Positions 1 through 5,244 of a stretch of 5,871 bases of DNA are shown piece by piece. The stretch lies in NCBI GenBank assembly GCA_031283825.1, contig JAITAZ010000129.1:1-5871 (forward strand), written 5' to 3'. The DNA is from Planctomycetaceae bacterium. Lineage in GTDB: Bacteria; Planctomycetota; Planctomycetia; Pirellulales; Thermoguttaceae. The notes under the pieces are model-generated. The model was given only the letters and a program-made list of their open reading frames with translations. It was not told the DNA's origin and did not search any database. Positions within the stretch are counted from its first letter, which is position 1, and each line of letters begins with the position of its first letter. Both the position numbers and the translations under genes were made by a program.

Positions 1-345
1 TTTTGCTCTCGTTTCTACAAGGTTGTCATCGCAAAAAAGAAACTCCCTCCACGCCTCTCGCAAATGCCACACCACATAACACGACAACATACAAATCAAA
101 AAATGTCCGCGAACTCGACTCTCAACGCAATGATAAATCGGACGAATATCAAGCATCGAAGTCTTTATCGTACGAAAATTCTTTTCCACATCCGCAAGTC
201 GCTTATAGTCACGAACCACATCCGCCGAATTACGTTGTTCAGACGGAATATTAGTGCGAATCACATATAAACCGTCAAGCTCGGATTCAAGTTGAATCGA
301 AGCAAAATTACGACTAAATGAAAATTGTCCGTTATCGATTTCATA
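1..345 (-). pseudogene. IS1634-type transposase, C-terminal fragment
   Basis: Reading the minus strand from 345 to 1 gives 115 open codons that resemble the C-terminal third of IS1634-group (IS4-related) DDE transposases, which cut and join the ends of their insertion sequence. Visible marks are LDGLYVIRTN (fragment residues 24-32 region), then a Y-E-K block: Y47, E54 and K61 with the spacing of the IS4-family signature. E54 would be the third catalytic acidic residue. After it come IRPIYH and the helical stretch RGHFLICMLSCYVVWHLREAW, typical of this family. The N-terminal half, with the two catalytic aspartates, is missing: upstream in this frame the sequence becomes the AAA-ATPase remnant and soon meets a stop. 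The 3' end lies outside the window. No terminal inverted repeat or target duplication is visible at the junction, so this is a rearranged remnant rather than a fresh insertion. The family call is from remembered motifs and is fairly secure; function is almost certainly lost. Confidence 0.8.
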
Positions 346-607
346 TATACAGGTCTCCGAATAGTTGCTTAAATTTTTTCTTGTAGTTTATATCGTAATA
401 ATAATCGAGCATAGAAAGAAATAAACTCTTGCCGAAACGTCGCGGACGAATAAATATTTTGCTTTTCGCGCCTTCCTTTTCAAGCAACTCAATAAAACGA
501 GTCTTATCAACATAGACATAATTATTCTCCGTGCGAATACTATTAAAATCAGCATTACCATAAGGCAATCGTTTAGGCTCGGTTTGTTTTACAGATTTCT
601 TAACCAT
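341..607 (-). pseudogene. AAA-ATPase-like protein, truncated N-terminal remnant
   Basis: This 88-residue reading frame matches the start of the AAA-ATPase-like family (PF09820 type), whose members usually run to about 500 residues and carry a C-terminal nuclease-like domain (PF08011 type). The family opening is clear: LPYGNADFNSIRTEN (14-28), YVDKTRFIELLE (32-43), the P-loop-like RPRRFGKS (54-61) and the helix LFLSMLDYYYDINY, ending at FGDLYI. The family normally continues directly after this, but here a TGA follows and the DNA switches to transposase sequence in another frame. The ATG at 607 is the natural start, because an in-frame stop lies two codons upstream. There is no Shine-Dalgarno site; the 21 bases before the start hold a copy of the GTTACAAAA repeat. 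The frame begins 39 bases after the cytochrome gene. About five sixths of the protein is missing, so a functional product is unlikely. The biological role of the intact family is poorly known. Confidence 0.8.
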
Positions 608-609
608 AA

Positions 610-635
610 TAATTTAATTTTTGTAACGATAATTA
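610..635 (-). repeat. GTTACAAAA-type repeat copy before the AAA remnant
   Basis: On the minus strand this stretch reads ATTATCGTTACAAAAATTAA. Its first part matches the copy at 5124-5138 on the plus strand almost exactly (ATTATCGTTACAAAAA). It lies between the stop of the cytochrome gene and the ATG at 607, where a ribosome binding site would be expected. It lacks the CTGA core and second TTAC box of the longer copies, so it is a half copy. Confidence 0.5.
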
Positions 636-646
636 TTCTTTTTGTT

Positions 647-3600
647 TTAATCTGTCAATCGGCAGACATTTGGTTTTGGTTTGCCGTTGGGCATGTCTAT
701 TCTTGGATTTTGTTTGATCGATTGAGTTATCGGTTCAAAAGTCGATAGGATTTTTTGATAATCTGGATCGTTTTTATCGGCGAAAATTTTTCCGCATCGT
801 TCTGTTCCTCCGGCGGTTTTTGCAAGAGGAGATAACAAAAATTGATTCAACTCAGGCTCTGTAATTCTCACCCAATTGCGTCGCGGAACAATTCCGTTGG
901 AATTTTCCTCGCGAAATCTGTACTGATTTTGTGTCCGATTCATCCAGATTTTTCTTGCAACATTGCCGTCCGCATGACATCCTGCACATCGTCGCGAACC
1001 TACCTCGTTTAATACGACATCGAGTTCCGGCGGATATATTCTTCTGCAACCTAACGACTCTGGTCTCGACGTTTCGCTCGACGCATAATACGGAACATTC
1101 AAATCGATCCATGTATAAATTTTTCGTCGGCTTTCGTCGTCCATTTCGAAACGTTTTTTACCGTTTGCGTCGGGATGACCATTTCGAATCAACTCCGCTA
1201 ACATACTTCGATACGAACCCCATGATTTCGGCTCAATCTGTAAAATATTTTGTTCATCTCCATTGTACGTCGGAATCCAACTAATATAAGGACTGCCGTT
1301 TTTATCTTGTTTTTCCGAAGCCAAGACGTCGTAAGAGACATTGAAATATTCTGTAAATCCTCCGCTTAAATCTATATTTTTCGGCGAGTTAGTCGGATTA
1401 TGACATTCGACGCAATACCGATTCCAAACCGGTTGCACGACTTGAACGTAATCGAATCCTGGCGCAAATGATGCTCTTTCCGCCGATGTTGTTGCCCAAG
1501 TTGGCAAGGTTGGAATGACTGGTTCACGTGTCAATGTTTTTGCCAATTTTGACGAAACCGGAGGAGACGATAACCGCGATTCATGGCAACCGACGCAAGT
1601 TTGTTCTTCGCCGGGCATGAAATGGGTGAAAGACCGCATTCGTTGAATCGCGCGACCTTCTTTGTCCAGCGCGATAAAATAAATCGGTCCCGAAGTCGGC
1701 GAGGATTGTGGAAAGTCGAATGGATTTTTACTTGCGATATGAGTTCCGTAATCTTTTGCCGTTTTTGTGATTCCGTCGCCGATTAGAAAACTTGCCGATC
1801 CATCTTCTGCAACTGGAACGTCTCCGATTATCATTTTTCCTGCGTAAGTTGCGCCGCAAGAGATCACTGGAAACTGAAATCCAAATGCTCTTAAATGTGG
1901 TTCGATTCGTACTGTTTTTTGCATTTCGCGAACGATCCGCAGCGTTGCGACTTCGCCCCGTTTCACATTTGAACCGAGTCCTTGATAAACGTCGAGCATT
2001 GTAATTGTCGCGTAACCCGGATGATTCGATTCGGGAATTTGACTCGGTAAAACAGCCGGAGTTTTTCGACTACGAATTGGAATTGCGTTAAAATATTGCA
2101 TTCCGTTTTTAGGTGTTGGCAGAATTATTGCGGCGGCGAGCGGATGATTTTTACTGTCGAGTGCGAAAGTTCGGAGTTCTAAATGACCGCGAGCGGAGAC
2201 TAGAAGTCGTTCAGAATCAAGAGGATACGGCGAGCTGTATTTTTGAACTCTCCAGGTGTTTCCGTCTCCTTTGTCAACTTCACCGATGGGAATTTCCGGC
2301 GTAATATTTTGAATTGCCTCTTGTTCGTTGAGACCTTTTTGTCGGTCGATTATTCCGATTGCGCCGCAAGTTATGCCGTTATGTCCGGTCATTGTGCAGA
2401 CAATTTTCGACGTTTCTGGAATTTGTCTTGCTTCCATAAAAGTCGCCGGCGAAAGGACGCGATTACCGAAAAATGCTTGTAATTGTGTTCCGTCGGGGTG
2501 AATTGTCCAAAGCGATTGAATTGGAATTGCCGGTTTATCAACGTATTCCCATCGACCGTAGATAATTCGTCCGTCGTCTAAAATTGTTGGTGTGAAATCG
2601 TTTAGGTAATTGCCTGAGAGTTGAATAAGTTGTGAGCCGTCGAGTTTCATTCGATGTAAAATTCCGACTGGCGCGTTCCAGCAATACGCGAACTGCGGAC
2701 TTCGGGATGTCAAAAAGGCAATATCTCCGTCTGGCAGCCAACAAGCGTTGTAATCGTGCCATGCGCCGGAGGTGATTTGTTTAAGATTTGAGCCGTCGAT
2801 TTGAATTGTCCAAAGGTGATATGGCTCGGACTTTTTGCGACGCCAACTGAAAAGAATAGTTTTGCCGTCGTAGGAGAGATCGGCGTCGAGAATTTGACCT
2901 TCTGGAGTTGGCACGAGTAATTTTCCTTCGGCGTTTTGGTTCTTTTTTAGTTCGTCGCAATCGAAAATGTACAAACCTCCTCCGGCGTGAAATCCTTCGT
3001 AGTGGTAAGTGTAAACGTGTGAGGATCGGATTTCAAAACGTTTAATGACTAGAAAATTTTTGAGGTTTCGAGTTAAGTGATTTTGAATTTCTTTATCGGT
3101 ATCGGCGAGAGTTTCGAGCGACTTGATGCCGGACAATTTTTGCAATTCTGAATTGGTTGGAGAATTCGGGAAGACCATAATTTCAGCTGCGCCGGGATTT
3201 TGACCTCCGTAGGAGTTATTGAAAACGAGTTTAATTTTTTGGACTTTTTGTTTTGGGATATTGATTCGTTGAGCGCCGTGTTTCATTTGAAAAGTTCCGA
3301 TTGTGGCGGGATGAGTTTGGTTATCGAGAAAGACCTGATAATCTTTCCAGCATTCGGCGAGAAAAAACGAGGTTCTTCCCCAATAGACGATTTCGGCGAC
3401 ATTGACAGGTTGATCCCATTGAAGCGTGAATTCGCCGTGATTTTTAGCGATTTCATTTTTTACGCACCAGCAATGTTTGTAATCGTTGTTTTGTGAGTTA
3501 GTGTCTGGAATGATTCCATCGACAGCAAATTTTGCCGAGTACATCTCGTTAAATTCCGAGTTTGCAGAAACGCGAGCTTTTAGAGCGATATTTTCTACAG

Positions 3601-3700
3601 ACAAATTATTTTCTGCCGCGATGCAATTGACAGAAGTTATAAAAGTCAACGAGCAAATTCCAATCATTGCCGACAACAAATATATTTTAAATTTTTTCAT
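647..3700 (-). CDS. HzsA-like secreted triheme cytochrome c with N-terminal discoidin-like domain
   Basis: A 1017-residue exported protein related to the hydrazine synthase alpha subunit. Residues 1-29 are a signal peptide (MKKFK, then a hydrophobic stretch ending CIAA). Residues about 36-178 look like a discoidin/F5-8C domain (VYWGRTSFFLAECWKDYQVF). From about 225 to 510 there are TolB-like propeller blades, each with an LDGS/IDGS/PDGT turn (302, 354, 402). Residues 530-690 match the HZS-alpha middle region (VAEDGSASF, ALDKEGRAIQRMRSFTHFMPGE). Three heme c sites follow: CVGCH 702-706, CVECH 763-767 and CAGCH 905-909. The first two sit in contexts typical of this family; the third is in a separate C-terminal cytochrome domain. 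The start at 3700 is preferred over the in-frame ATG at 3847 because it begins a signal peptide and has AGAAAGGA seven bases upstream. Substrate and partners are unknown; no hydrazine synthase beta or gamma gene is nearby, so hydrazine synthesis should not be inferred. Family call is confident, function is not. Confidence 0.85.
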   Translation of the reverse strand: MKKFKIYLLSAMIGICSLTFITSVNCIAAENNLSVENIALKARVSANSEFNEMYSAKFAVDGIIPDTNSQNNDYKHCWCVKNEIAKNHGEFTLQWDQPVNVAEIVYWGRTSFFLAECWKDYQVFLDNQTHPATIGTFQMKHGAQRINIPKQKVQKIKLVFNNSYGGQNPGAAEIMVFPNSPTNSELQKLSGIKSLETLADTDKEIQNHLTRNLKNFLVIKRFEIRSSHVYTYHYEGFHAGGGLYIFDCDELKKNQNAEGKLLVPTPEGQILDADLSYDGKTILFSWRRKKSEPYHLWTIQIDGSNLKQITSGAWHDYNACWLPDGDIAFLTSRSPQFAYCWNAPVGILHRMKLDGSQLIQLSGNYLNDFTPTILDDGRIIYGRWEYVDKPAIPIQSLWTIHPDGTQLQAFFGNRVLSPATFMEARQIPETSKIVCTMTGHNGITCGAIGIIDRQKGLNEQEAIQNITPEIPIGEVDKGDGNTWRVQKYSSPYPLDSERLLVSARGHLELRTFALDSKNHPLAAAIILPTPKNGMQYFNAIPIRSRKTPAVLPSQIPESNHPGYATITMLDVYQGLGSNVKRGEVATLRIVREMQKTVRIEPHLRAFGFQFPVISCGATYAGKMIIGDVPVAEDGSASFLIGDGITKTAKDYGTHIASKNPFDFPQSSPTSGPIYFIALDKEGRAIQRMRSFTHFMPGEEQTCVGCHESRLSSPPVSSKLAKTLTREPVIPTLPTWATTSAERASFAPGFDYVQVVQPVWNRYCVECHNPTNSPKNIDLSGGFTEYFNVSYDVLASEKQDKNGSPYISWIPTYNGDEQNILQIEPKSWGSYRSMLAELIRNGHPDANGKKRFEMDDESRRKIYTWIDLNVPYYASSETSRPESLGCRRIYPPELDVVLNEVGSRRCAGCHADGNVARKIWMNRTQNQYRFREENSNGIVPRRNWVRITEPELNQFLLSPLAKTAGGTERCGKIFADKNDPDYQKILSTFEPITQSIKQNPRIDMPNGKPKPNVCRLTD

Positions 3701-3707
3701 TTTAATT

Positions 3708-3715
3708 TCCTTTCT
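3708..3715 (-). promoter_or_regulatory. Shine-Dalgarno site of the HzsA-like gene
   Basis: On the minus strand AGAAAGGA ends seven bases before the ATG at 3700. This is the only convincing ribosome binding site in the window. It decides the start against the upstream ATG at 3847, whose extra 49 residues are not signal-like and are encoded by hairpin DNA. Confidence 0.7.
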
Positions 3716-3802
3716 AAAAAATTGTAAACCAAGTTTGTACGCAAACGCGCGATAATCATATACAACTCGTATTATGAATTTCGGCGATGTTGGAGCGTAA
3801 AA

Positions 3803-3827
3803 GCCAGCTTTCCGAAGGTAAGCTGGC
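3803..3827 (-). terminator. GC-rich hairpin, possible terminator or dispersed repeat
   Basis: GCCAGCTT (3803-3810) and AAGCTGGC (3820-3827) are perfect inverted repeats of 8 bases. The loop can pair two more bases (CC with GG) beyond one mismatch, leaving a three-base tip. On the minus strand the stem is followed by TTTTACG, so it could end transcription coming from riboflavin synthase about 225 bases upstream. The T run is short. The flanking sequence is open in the HzsA-like frame up to 3847, which is how this DNA could be mistaken for an N-terminal extension. A dispersed intergenic repeat is the alternative. Confidence 0.45.
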
Positions 3828-3875
3828 GGCTCTAACTGAAAATTCAAGTGCGAACAGTTTAAGAGTTGTGAAGGC

Positions 3876-3895
3876 GGCGTATTTTAAAGTACGCC
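3876..3895. repeat. Inverted repeat GGCGTA...TACGCC
   Basis: GGCGTA (3876-3881) pairs perfectly with TACGCC (3890-3895), and the eight bases between them pair further (one G-T pair and TTT with AAA), so the full 20 bases are self-complementary. The T/A run lies on the wrong side for a minus-strand terminator. A degenerate relative, GCGGCGTATTTTTTGTACG, is found at 5222-5240 just after the FHA gene, which suggests a repeated element rather than a one-off site. Confidence 0.5.
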
Positions 3896-3950
3896 AAAAA
3901 GTTGTCAAGTTCAAAGCAAATAGATTCGTATGTTGTGTATTCGCTAAAAA

Positions 3951-3972
3951 TTAATTTTGTAACTGTTCACGT
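3951..3972 (-). repeat. GAACRGTTACAAAAT repeat, copy 1
   Basis: The minus strand reads TGAACAGTTACAAAATTAA. It differs from the plus-strand copy at 5041-5060 (TGAACGGTTACAAAATTTCT) by one base in the first 17. A third copy lies on the minus strand at 4991-5016. All are intergenic. Confidence 0.55.
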
Positions 3973-3980
3973 GAAAAAGT

Positions 3981-4008
3981 ATGTAAAAATTCAGTAGAAT
4001 TTTTTAAC
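3981..4008 (-). repeat. GTTACAAAAA-TTC-CTGA long repeat, degenerate copy, with internal hairpin
   Basis: On the minus strand this reads GTTAAAAAATTCTACTGAAT followed by TTTTACAT. It aligns, with two missing bases, to the copy at 5130-5159. Because of its base changes it is also a perfect inverted repeat, AAAAATTC (3985-3992) against GAATTTTT (3997-4004) with a four-base loop. As an RNA hairpin it would be weak, having only two G-C pairs. Confidence 0.5.
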
Positions 4009-4027
4009 ATAGGTAATAGGGGAATTT

Positions 4028-4042
4028 TAAAACTCCGCGAGT
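4028..4042 (-). terminator. Weak hairpin after the riboflavin synthase stop
   Basis: About ten bases after the stop codon the minus strand has ACTC-GCG-GAGT followed by TTT. Overlapping it, GGAGTTTTAAAATTCC (4036-4021) is self-complementary with one G-T pair. Four base pairs is short for an intrinsic terminator, so this is only a candidate for the end of the riboflavin synthase transcript. Confidence 0.25.
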
Positions 4043-4051
4043 GGTTACGAT

Positions 4052-4651
4052 TTATTTTTGTTCTTTTGAGTTGAAAAGTTGATGTACGTATTTGGCTAAA
4101 ATATCTGTTTCGATATTTACTTTATCTCCGATTTTGTGTAATCCTAGTGTTGTTTCTTTTAGGGTGAATGGAATTAACGCGACGCTGAATAATTCTTTTT
4201 CGCATTTTACTAGCGTTAAACTTACGCCATCGACAGTAATCGAACCTTTTGACGCCGTTTGAATAGACAAATCCGGCGATATTTTGAAATAATAATCTTT
4301 CCAATCTCCGAAGTCGTCGATTTTGATCAATTCGCCTTTGCCGTCGATATGACCGGAGACGAAATGACCTCCAAGCCGATTTCCAATTAACAAAGACCGT
4401 TCAAGATTAACGCGGCTTCCAACGATCAATTCGCCAAGATTAGTTCGCGCGAGTGTTTCTGGACCGGCTTGAAATTCAAACGTACTATCTGATTTGCCAA
4501 CGACTGTCAAACAACAACCGTTGACCGCAACGCTATCGGCGACATTGAGAGATTGACTAATCAATAAATCTTTAATTTCGATCCGGCGTCCAACGCCTTC
4601 TTCCGTTAAACCCGTTACGAATCCCATAGACTCAACTATACCTGAAAACAT
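4052..4651 (-). CDS. ribE: Riboflavin synthase, alpha chain
   Basis: A 199-residue cytoplasmic enzyme that converts two molecules of 6,7-dimethyl-8-ribityllumazine into riboflavin and a pyrimidinedione, the last step of vitamin B2 synthesis. It has the two lumazine-binding barrels of the family: residues 1-95 opening with MFSGIVE, and about 96-190. Residues known to matter in the E. coli enzyme are present at matching places: S40, C47 within NGCCLTV (44-50), H101 within SGHIDGKGE, the second-barrel SITVDGVSLT (137-146) and D183 in NIETD. Length is normal for the family (about 195-220). It starts at the ATG that opens the conserved MFSGIVE; no Shine-Dalgarno site precedes it, only an AT-rich tract. 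It stands alone, without other rib genes in the window, and no FMN riboswitch is recognisable upstream. The gene is called ribC in E. coli and ribE in many other bacteria. Confidence 0.96.
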   Translation of the reverse strand: MFSGIVESMGFVTGLTEEGVGRRIEIKDLLISQSLNVADSVAVNGCCLTVVGKSDSTFEFQAGPETLARTNLGELIVGSRVNLERSLLIGNRLGGHFVSGHIDGKGELIKIDDFGDWKDYYFKISPDLSIQTASKGSITVDGVSLTLVKCEKELFSVALIPFTLKETTLGLHKIGDKVNIETDILAKYVHQLFNSKEQK

Positions 4652-4745
4652 AATACTAAATTTTAATTTTTTAATTTTTTAATTAACGAATATTTTTGTT
4701 ATCTGATAGACGACTTTCCAACAAAAAAATCGCCTATTAAAAAAT

Positions 4746-4786
4746 GATTACAAAAAATTCACTGACTTTATTACACAATAATTAGG
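4746..4786 (+). repeat. GTTACAAAAAATTC-CTGA-TTAC long repeat, copy A
   Basis: It starts GATTACAAAAAATTCACTGA and continues through TTTATTACACAATAATT. The two TTAC boxes start at 4748 and 4771, 23 bases apart. It shares the AATTC, CTGA and ATTAC blocks and the trailing ATAATT with the copy at 4900. It lies about 100 bases upstream of the riboflavin synthase start. Confidence 0.55.
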
Positions 4787-4897
4787 GTCATATTTCAGCG
4801 GAATATTTATAACGACTCATTTCTACGCGTAAATTTGATAAAATTTTTAACGCAGAAAAAATCGCAGAAAATTAGGAAATCATAATTCGAGGAAATA

Positions 4898-4935
4898 TCG
4901 TTACAAAAATTCATCTGATTTATTACCAATAATTA
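4898..4935 (+). repeat. GTTACAAAAAATTC-CTGA-TTAC long repeat, copy B
   Basis: It starts TCGTTACAAAAATTCATCTG and continues ATTTATTACCAATAATT. The TTAC boxes start at 4901 and 4923, 22 bases apart. The match to copy A extends over about 38 bases with a few small gaps, too long to be chance alone even in AT-rich DNA. Confidence 0.6.
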
Positions 4936-4995
4936 TTTTGTTTATTATCGTCATTTTTTTCGTCTGGTAAAGTTGGATTCAGAAGTCGCGAAAAT

Positions 4996-5056
4996 ATTTT
5001 GTTACTGTTCGCGTTTTTCAAATTCCGAATTTAAAAATCATGAACGGTTACAAAAT
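4996..5056. repeat. Long inverted repeat formed by two facing GAACRGTTACAAAAT motifs
   Basis: ATTTTGTTACTGTTC (4996-5010) pairs with GAACGGTTACAAAAT (5042-5056) over 15 positions, with one mismatch and one G-T pair. The 31-base loop contains a second perfect inverted repeat, AAATTC-C-GAATTT (5020-5032). The two arms are themselves copies of the motif seen at 3951-3972, so the structure consists of two repeats in opposite orientation. It could be a regulator site, a folded RNA or a remnant of a small palindromic element. Confidence 0.6.
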
Positions 5057-5120
5057 TTCTAGAGACTCTCTTTTGTGATTTATATGATTGTCTGTTATTG
5101 AATGTAATTGTTTTTTTCTT

Positions 5121-5159
5121 GTAATTATCGTTACAAAAAATTCTGCTGAAATATTACAC
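5121..5159 (+). repeat. GTTACAAAAAATTC-CTGA-TTAC long repeat, copy C
   Basis: The core reads GTTACAAAAAATTCTGCTGA followed by AATATTACAC, with TTAC boxes starting at 5131 and 5154 (23 apart). Its upstream flank, ATTATC, is shared with the half copy before the AAA remnant near 620. The minus-strand copy at 3981-4008 is its closest relative in the TTCTRCTGAA block. Confidence 0.55.
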
Positions 5160-5221
5160 TTTTTATAAAAGCGTCTTTATCATTTTAGAAGAATTCCAAA
5201 TTGATTTGTAGAAAAGATTGA

Positions 5222-5240
5222 GCGGCGTATTTTTTGTACG
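5222..5240. repeat. Degenerate GGCGTA inverted repeat after the FHA gene
   Basis: GCGGCGTATTTTTTGTACG begins four bases beyond the FHA stop codon on its 3' side. CGTA (5226-5229) can pair with TACG (5237-5240) around a seven-base loop. The sequence resembles the better-formed hairpin at 3874-3895. The stem is too short to be called a terminator. Confidence 0.35.
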
Positions 5241-5244
5241 AAAA

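Larger units (their letters stand above)
3701..4051. other. Intergenic region between riboflavin synthase and the HzsA-like gene
   Basis: These 351 bases hold no credible gene. They contain, from high to low coordinates, a small hairpin just after the riboflavin synthase stop, two adjacent copies of the GTTACAAAA repeat family on the minus strand, a GGCGTA...TACGCC hairpin and a GC-rich hairpin followed by T residues. The two flanking genes are therefore probably separate transcription units. A promoter for the HzsA-like gene should lie downstream of the GC-rich hairpin, but I see no clear -35/-10 pair. Confidence 0.55.
4652..5244. other. Gene-free, repeat-rich intergenic region
   Basis: This 593-base AT-rich stretch lies between the FHA gene and riboflavin synthase and has no credible reading frame on either strand. 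It contains three plus-strand copies of a 28-30 base repeat (about 4746, 4900 and 5130), and a 61-base inverted repeat built from two facing copies of a related motif (4996-5056). The promoter and leader of riboflavin synthase must lie near its low-coordinate end, but I cannot pick a convincing -35/-10 pair. No tRNA-like or riboswitch-like fold was recognised; a small RNA cannot be excluded. Confidence 0.6.

Noticed and set aside
3..254. 83-residue plus-strand open frame
   Set aside because: It overlaps the transposase fragment on the opposite strand, and its composition (many Thr, Ser, His, Asn) resembles no protein family.
1..345. Complete insertion sequence at the left end
   Set aside because: Only the C-terminal coding part is present, without an inverted-repeat end or target duplication inside the window.
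931..1284. 117-residue plus-strand open frame, and others at 1583-1786, 1792-2004, 2113-2304, 2243-2482, 3200-3496 and 3486-3755
   Set aside because: All lie opposite the well-supported HzsA-like gene and show no recognisable motifs.
647..3700. Possible hydrazine synthase / anammox locus
   Set aside because: Only an alpha-like protein is present; no beta or gamma subunit or hydrazine dehydrogenase is nearby, and HzsA-like proteins are also found in planctomycetes that are not anammox bacteria.
3701..3847. In-frame 49-residue N-terminal extension of the HzsA-like gene starting at ATG 3847
   Set aside because: The ATG at 3700 has a Shine-Dalgarno site and begins a signal peptide; the extension is encoded by a hairpin-containing spacer.
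4652..4800. FMN riboswitch upstream of riboflavin synthase
   Set aside because: The conserved G-rich blocks of the FMN aptamer are not visible in this AT-rich leader.
4740..5160. CRISPR array, because of the repeated motifs
   Set aside because: Copies are degenerate, spaced 150-230 bases apart and found in both orientations elsewhere; there are no uniform spacers and no cas genes.
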